Origin: Cellvibrionaceae bacterium | GTDB lineage: Bacteria; Pseudomonadota; Gammaproteobacteria; Pseudomonadales; Cellvibrionaceae | Reading direction: 5' to 3' | DNA: 13,913 nt | Assembly (NCBI GenBank): GCA_025800435.1 | Contig: JAOXRV010000504.1 | Coordinates: 1-13,913, forward strand | In this document: piece by piece, positions 12,829-13,913 of the stretch | Position numbering within the stretch: the first letter of the stretch is position 1 | Layout of the letters: each line of letters starts with the position of its first letter | Made by a program: the position numbers and the translations under genes | The notes under the pieces: model-generated | Told to the model about the DNA's origin: nothing | The model's input: the letters and a program-made list of their open reading frames with translations, nothing else | Databases searched by the model: none

Positions 12829-13913
12829 ATGAACGTAACAGACTATATGCAACAACTGGGGCGCCGTGCGCGGCAAGCCTCGCGCCAGATAGCCGCGGCC
12901 GAAAGCGGACAAAAAAATGCCGCCTTACTCGCCATTGCCGAGCAGCTGCAAAACCGCCGCGAGCAGTTGCAAGCGGCCAATGCCGAAGACCTGCGTCTGG
13001 GGCGCGAGCAGGGCCTAGAGCCGGCCTTGCTGGATCGCCTGGCCCTGTCTGACAAAGTAGTCGACACCATGGTCGAGGGCCTGCAACAAGTGGCGGCCCT
13101 GCCCGATCCCTGTGGTGAAATCACCGACCTGCGCCGCCGCCCTTCCGGTATTCAAGTGGGTAAAATGCGCGTGCCGCTGGGTGTGGTGGGCATTATTTAC
13201 GAGTCCCGCCCCAATGTAACCATTGATGCGGCCAGCCTGTGTTTAAAATCCGGCAACGCTACGATTTTGCGCGGTGGCAAAGAGGCGTTTCACTCCAACC
13301 AGGCCATTGCCGATTGTATTCGCGCCGGTCTGGCCGATGCGGGCCTGCCCGCCGATACCATCCAGGTACTGGAGACCACCGACCGCCAAGCGGTGAGTGA
13401 GCTGATTCGCATGCCCGAGTTTGTCGATGTGATTGTACCCCGTGGCGGCAAGGGGCTGATCGAGCGCATCAGTGCTGAGGCCCAGGTATCGGTAATTAAG
13501 CACCTCGATGGTATCTGCCACGTCTATCTCGACGACCGCGCCGACCGCGCCAAGGCGGTGGACATCGCCATCAATGCCAAGACCCATCGCTACGGGGTTT
13601 GCAACGCCATGGAAACCCTATTGGTGCACCGGGCTATTGGCGCCGATATTCTGCCCGAGCTGGCTGCGGCCTATTGGGCTAAAGGGGTCGAGCTGCGCGG
13701 CTGTGAGGCCAGCTTGAATATCTTGGGCGGCACTGGCGAGCTGCTCAAAGCGGCCAGCGACGAAGACTGGGACAGCGAATACCTGGCCCCTATTTTGGCG
13801 GTTAAGATCGTCGACGATATGGATGCGGCGATGGATCATATCGAACGCCACAGCTCCAAGCACACCGAGAGTATCGTCAGTGAAGACTACTCACGGGTGA
13901 AGCGCTTTTTGAC
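12829..13913 (+). CDS. proA: Gamma-glutamyl phosphate reductase, 3' end missing
   Basis: Second enzyme of proline synthesis, reducing gamma-glutamyl phosphate to glutamate semialdehyde with NADPH in the cytoplasm. 361 full codons are present, out of a usual length near 417-420, and the frame runs off the window without a stop. Recognisable segments are LRRRPSGIQVGKMRVPLGVVGIIYESRPNV, the nucleotide-binding part ending LKSGNATILRGGKEAFHSN, the VPRGGKGLI stretch, and the catalytic C258 in HRYGVCNAMETLLVH. GGTGELLKAASDEDW and the HSSKHTESIV block are also typical. The ATG at 12829 gives the usual MNVTDYMQQLG-type N-terminus; a later in-frame ATG at 12847 is less likely because it removes conserved residues. 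Its own promoter lies just upstream. No proB is in view. Confidence 0.95.
   Translation, partial: MNVTDYMQQLGRRARQASRQIAAAESGQKNAALLAIAEQLQNRREQLQAANAEDLRLGREQGLEPALLDRLALSDKVVDTMVEGLQQVAALPDPCGEITDLRRRPSGIQVGKMRVPLGVVGIIYESRPNVTIDAASLCLKSGNATILRGGKEAFHSNQAIADCIRAGLADAGLPADTIQVLETTDRQAVSELIRMPEFVDVIVPRGGKGLIERISAEAQVSVIKHLDGICHVYLDDRADRAKAVDIAINAKTHRYGVCNAMETLLVHRAIGADILPELAAAYWAKGVELRGCEASLNILGGTGELLKAASDEDWDSEYLAPILAVKIVDDMDAAMDHIERHSSKHTESIVSEDYSRVKRFL

Overview
The window looks like chromosomal DNA of a marine-type gammaproteobacterium, perhaps a Cellvibrionales or Spongiibacteraceae relative. This rests on moderately GC-rich codon use, an mpl-ubiX pair like that of Pseudomonas, a PPi-type phosphofructokinase, a PhoPQ pair of gammaproteobacterial type and an exosortase H locus. 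The genus cannot be fixed from the sequence alone. Coding density is high. There is no tRNA, rRNA, CRISPR array, transposase or phage gene.

Layout. 1-420 (-) is the N-terminal 140 codons of inorganic pyrophosphatase; its outermost 9 bases look like sequencing-adapter residue. 643-1269 (+) is an exported MsrA. A 31-bp perfect inverted repeat with a 52-nt spacer lies in the convergent gap, followed by a PPi-dependent phosphofructokinase (1487-2746, -). Divergent from it are mpl (peptidoglycan recycling) and ubiX (prenyl-FMN synthesis), which overlap by 8 nt. ubiX meets hprA-type 2-hydroxyacid dehydrogenase (4875-5831, -) tail to tail with a 4-nt overlap.

6127-9859 (+) is the most distinctive part: a tight three-gene operon of an RND/MMPL-type 12-TM exporter with an acidic DDFG tandem repeat, an exosortase of the XrtH type (Cys73, Arg114, His133) and a small membrane protein of the kind found beside XrtH. 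The exporter and exosortase genes overlap by 14 nt. No IPTLxxWG-CTERM substrate is encoded here, so substrates must lie elsewhere.

Converging on it is a minus-strand operon of a secreted PepSY-like protein, a PhoP-like regulator and a PhoQ-like sensor kinase (12479 down to 9878). A 349-nt divergent intergenic region then leads to proA (12829 to beyond the window end), which has a good sigma70-like promoter.

Working together: ppa consumes PPi while the PPi-phosphofructokinase uses it, so the two are metabolically linked. The exosortase operon probably sorts and anchors envelope proteins, and the PhoPQ-PepSY operon probably senses envelope conditions. The two operons only converge; nothing in the sequence proves they are functionally connected.
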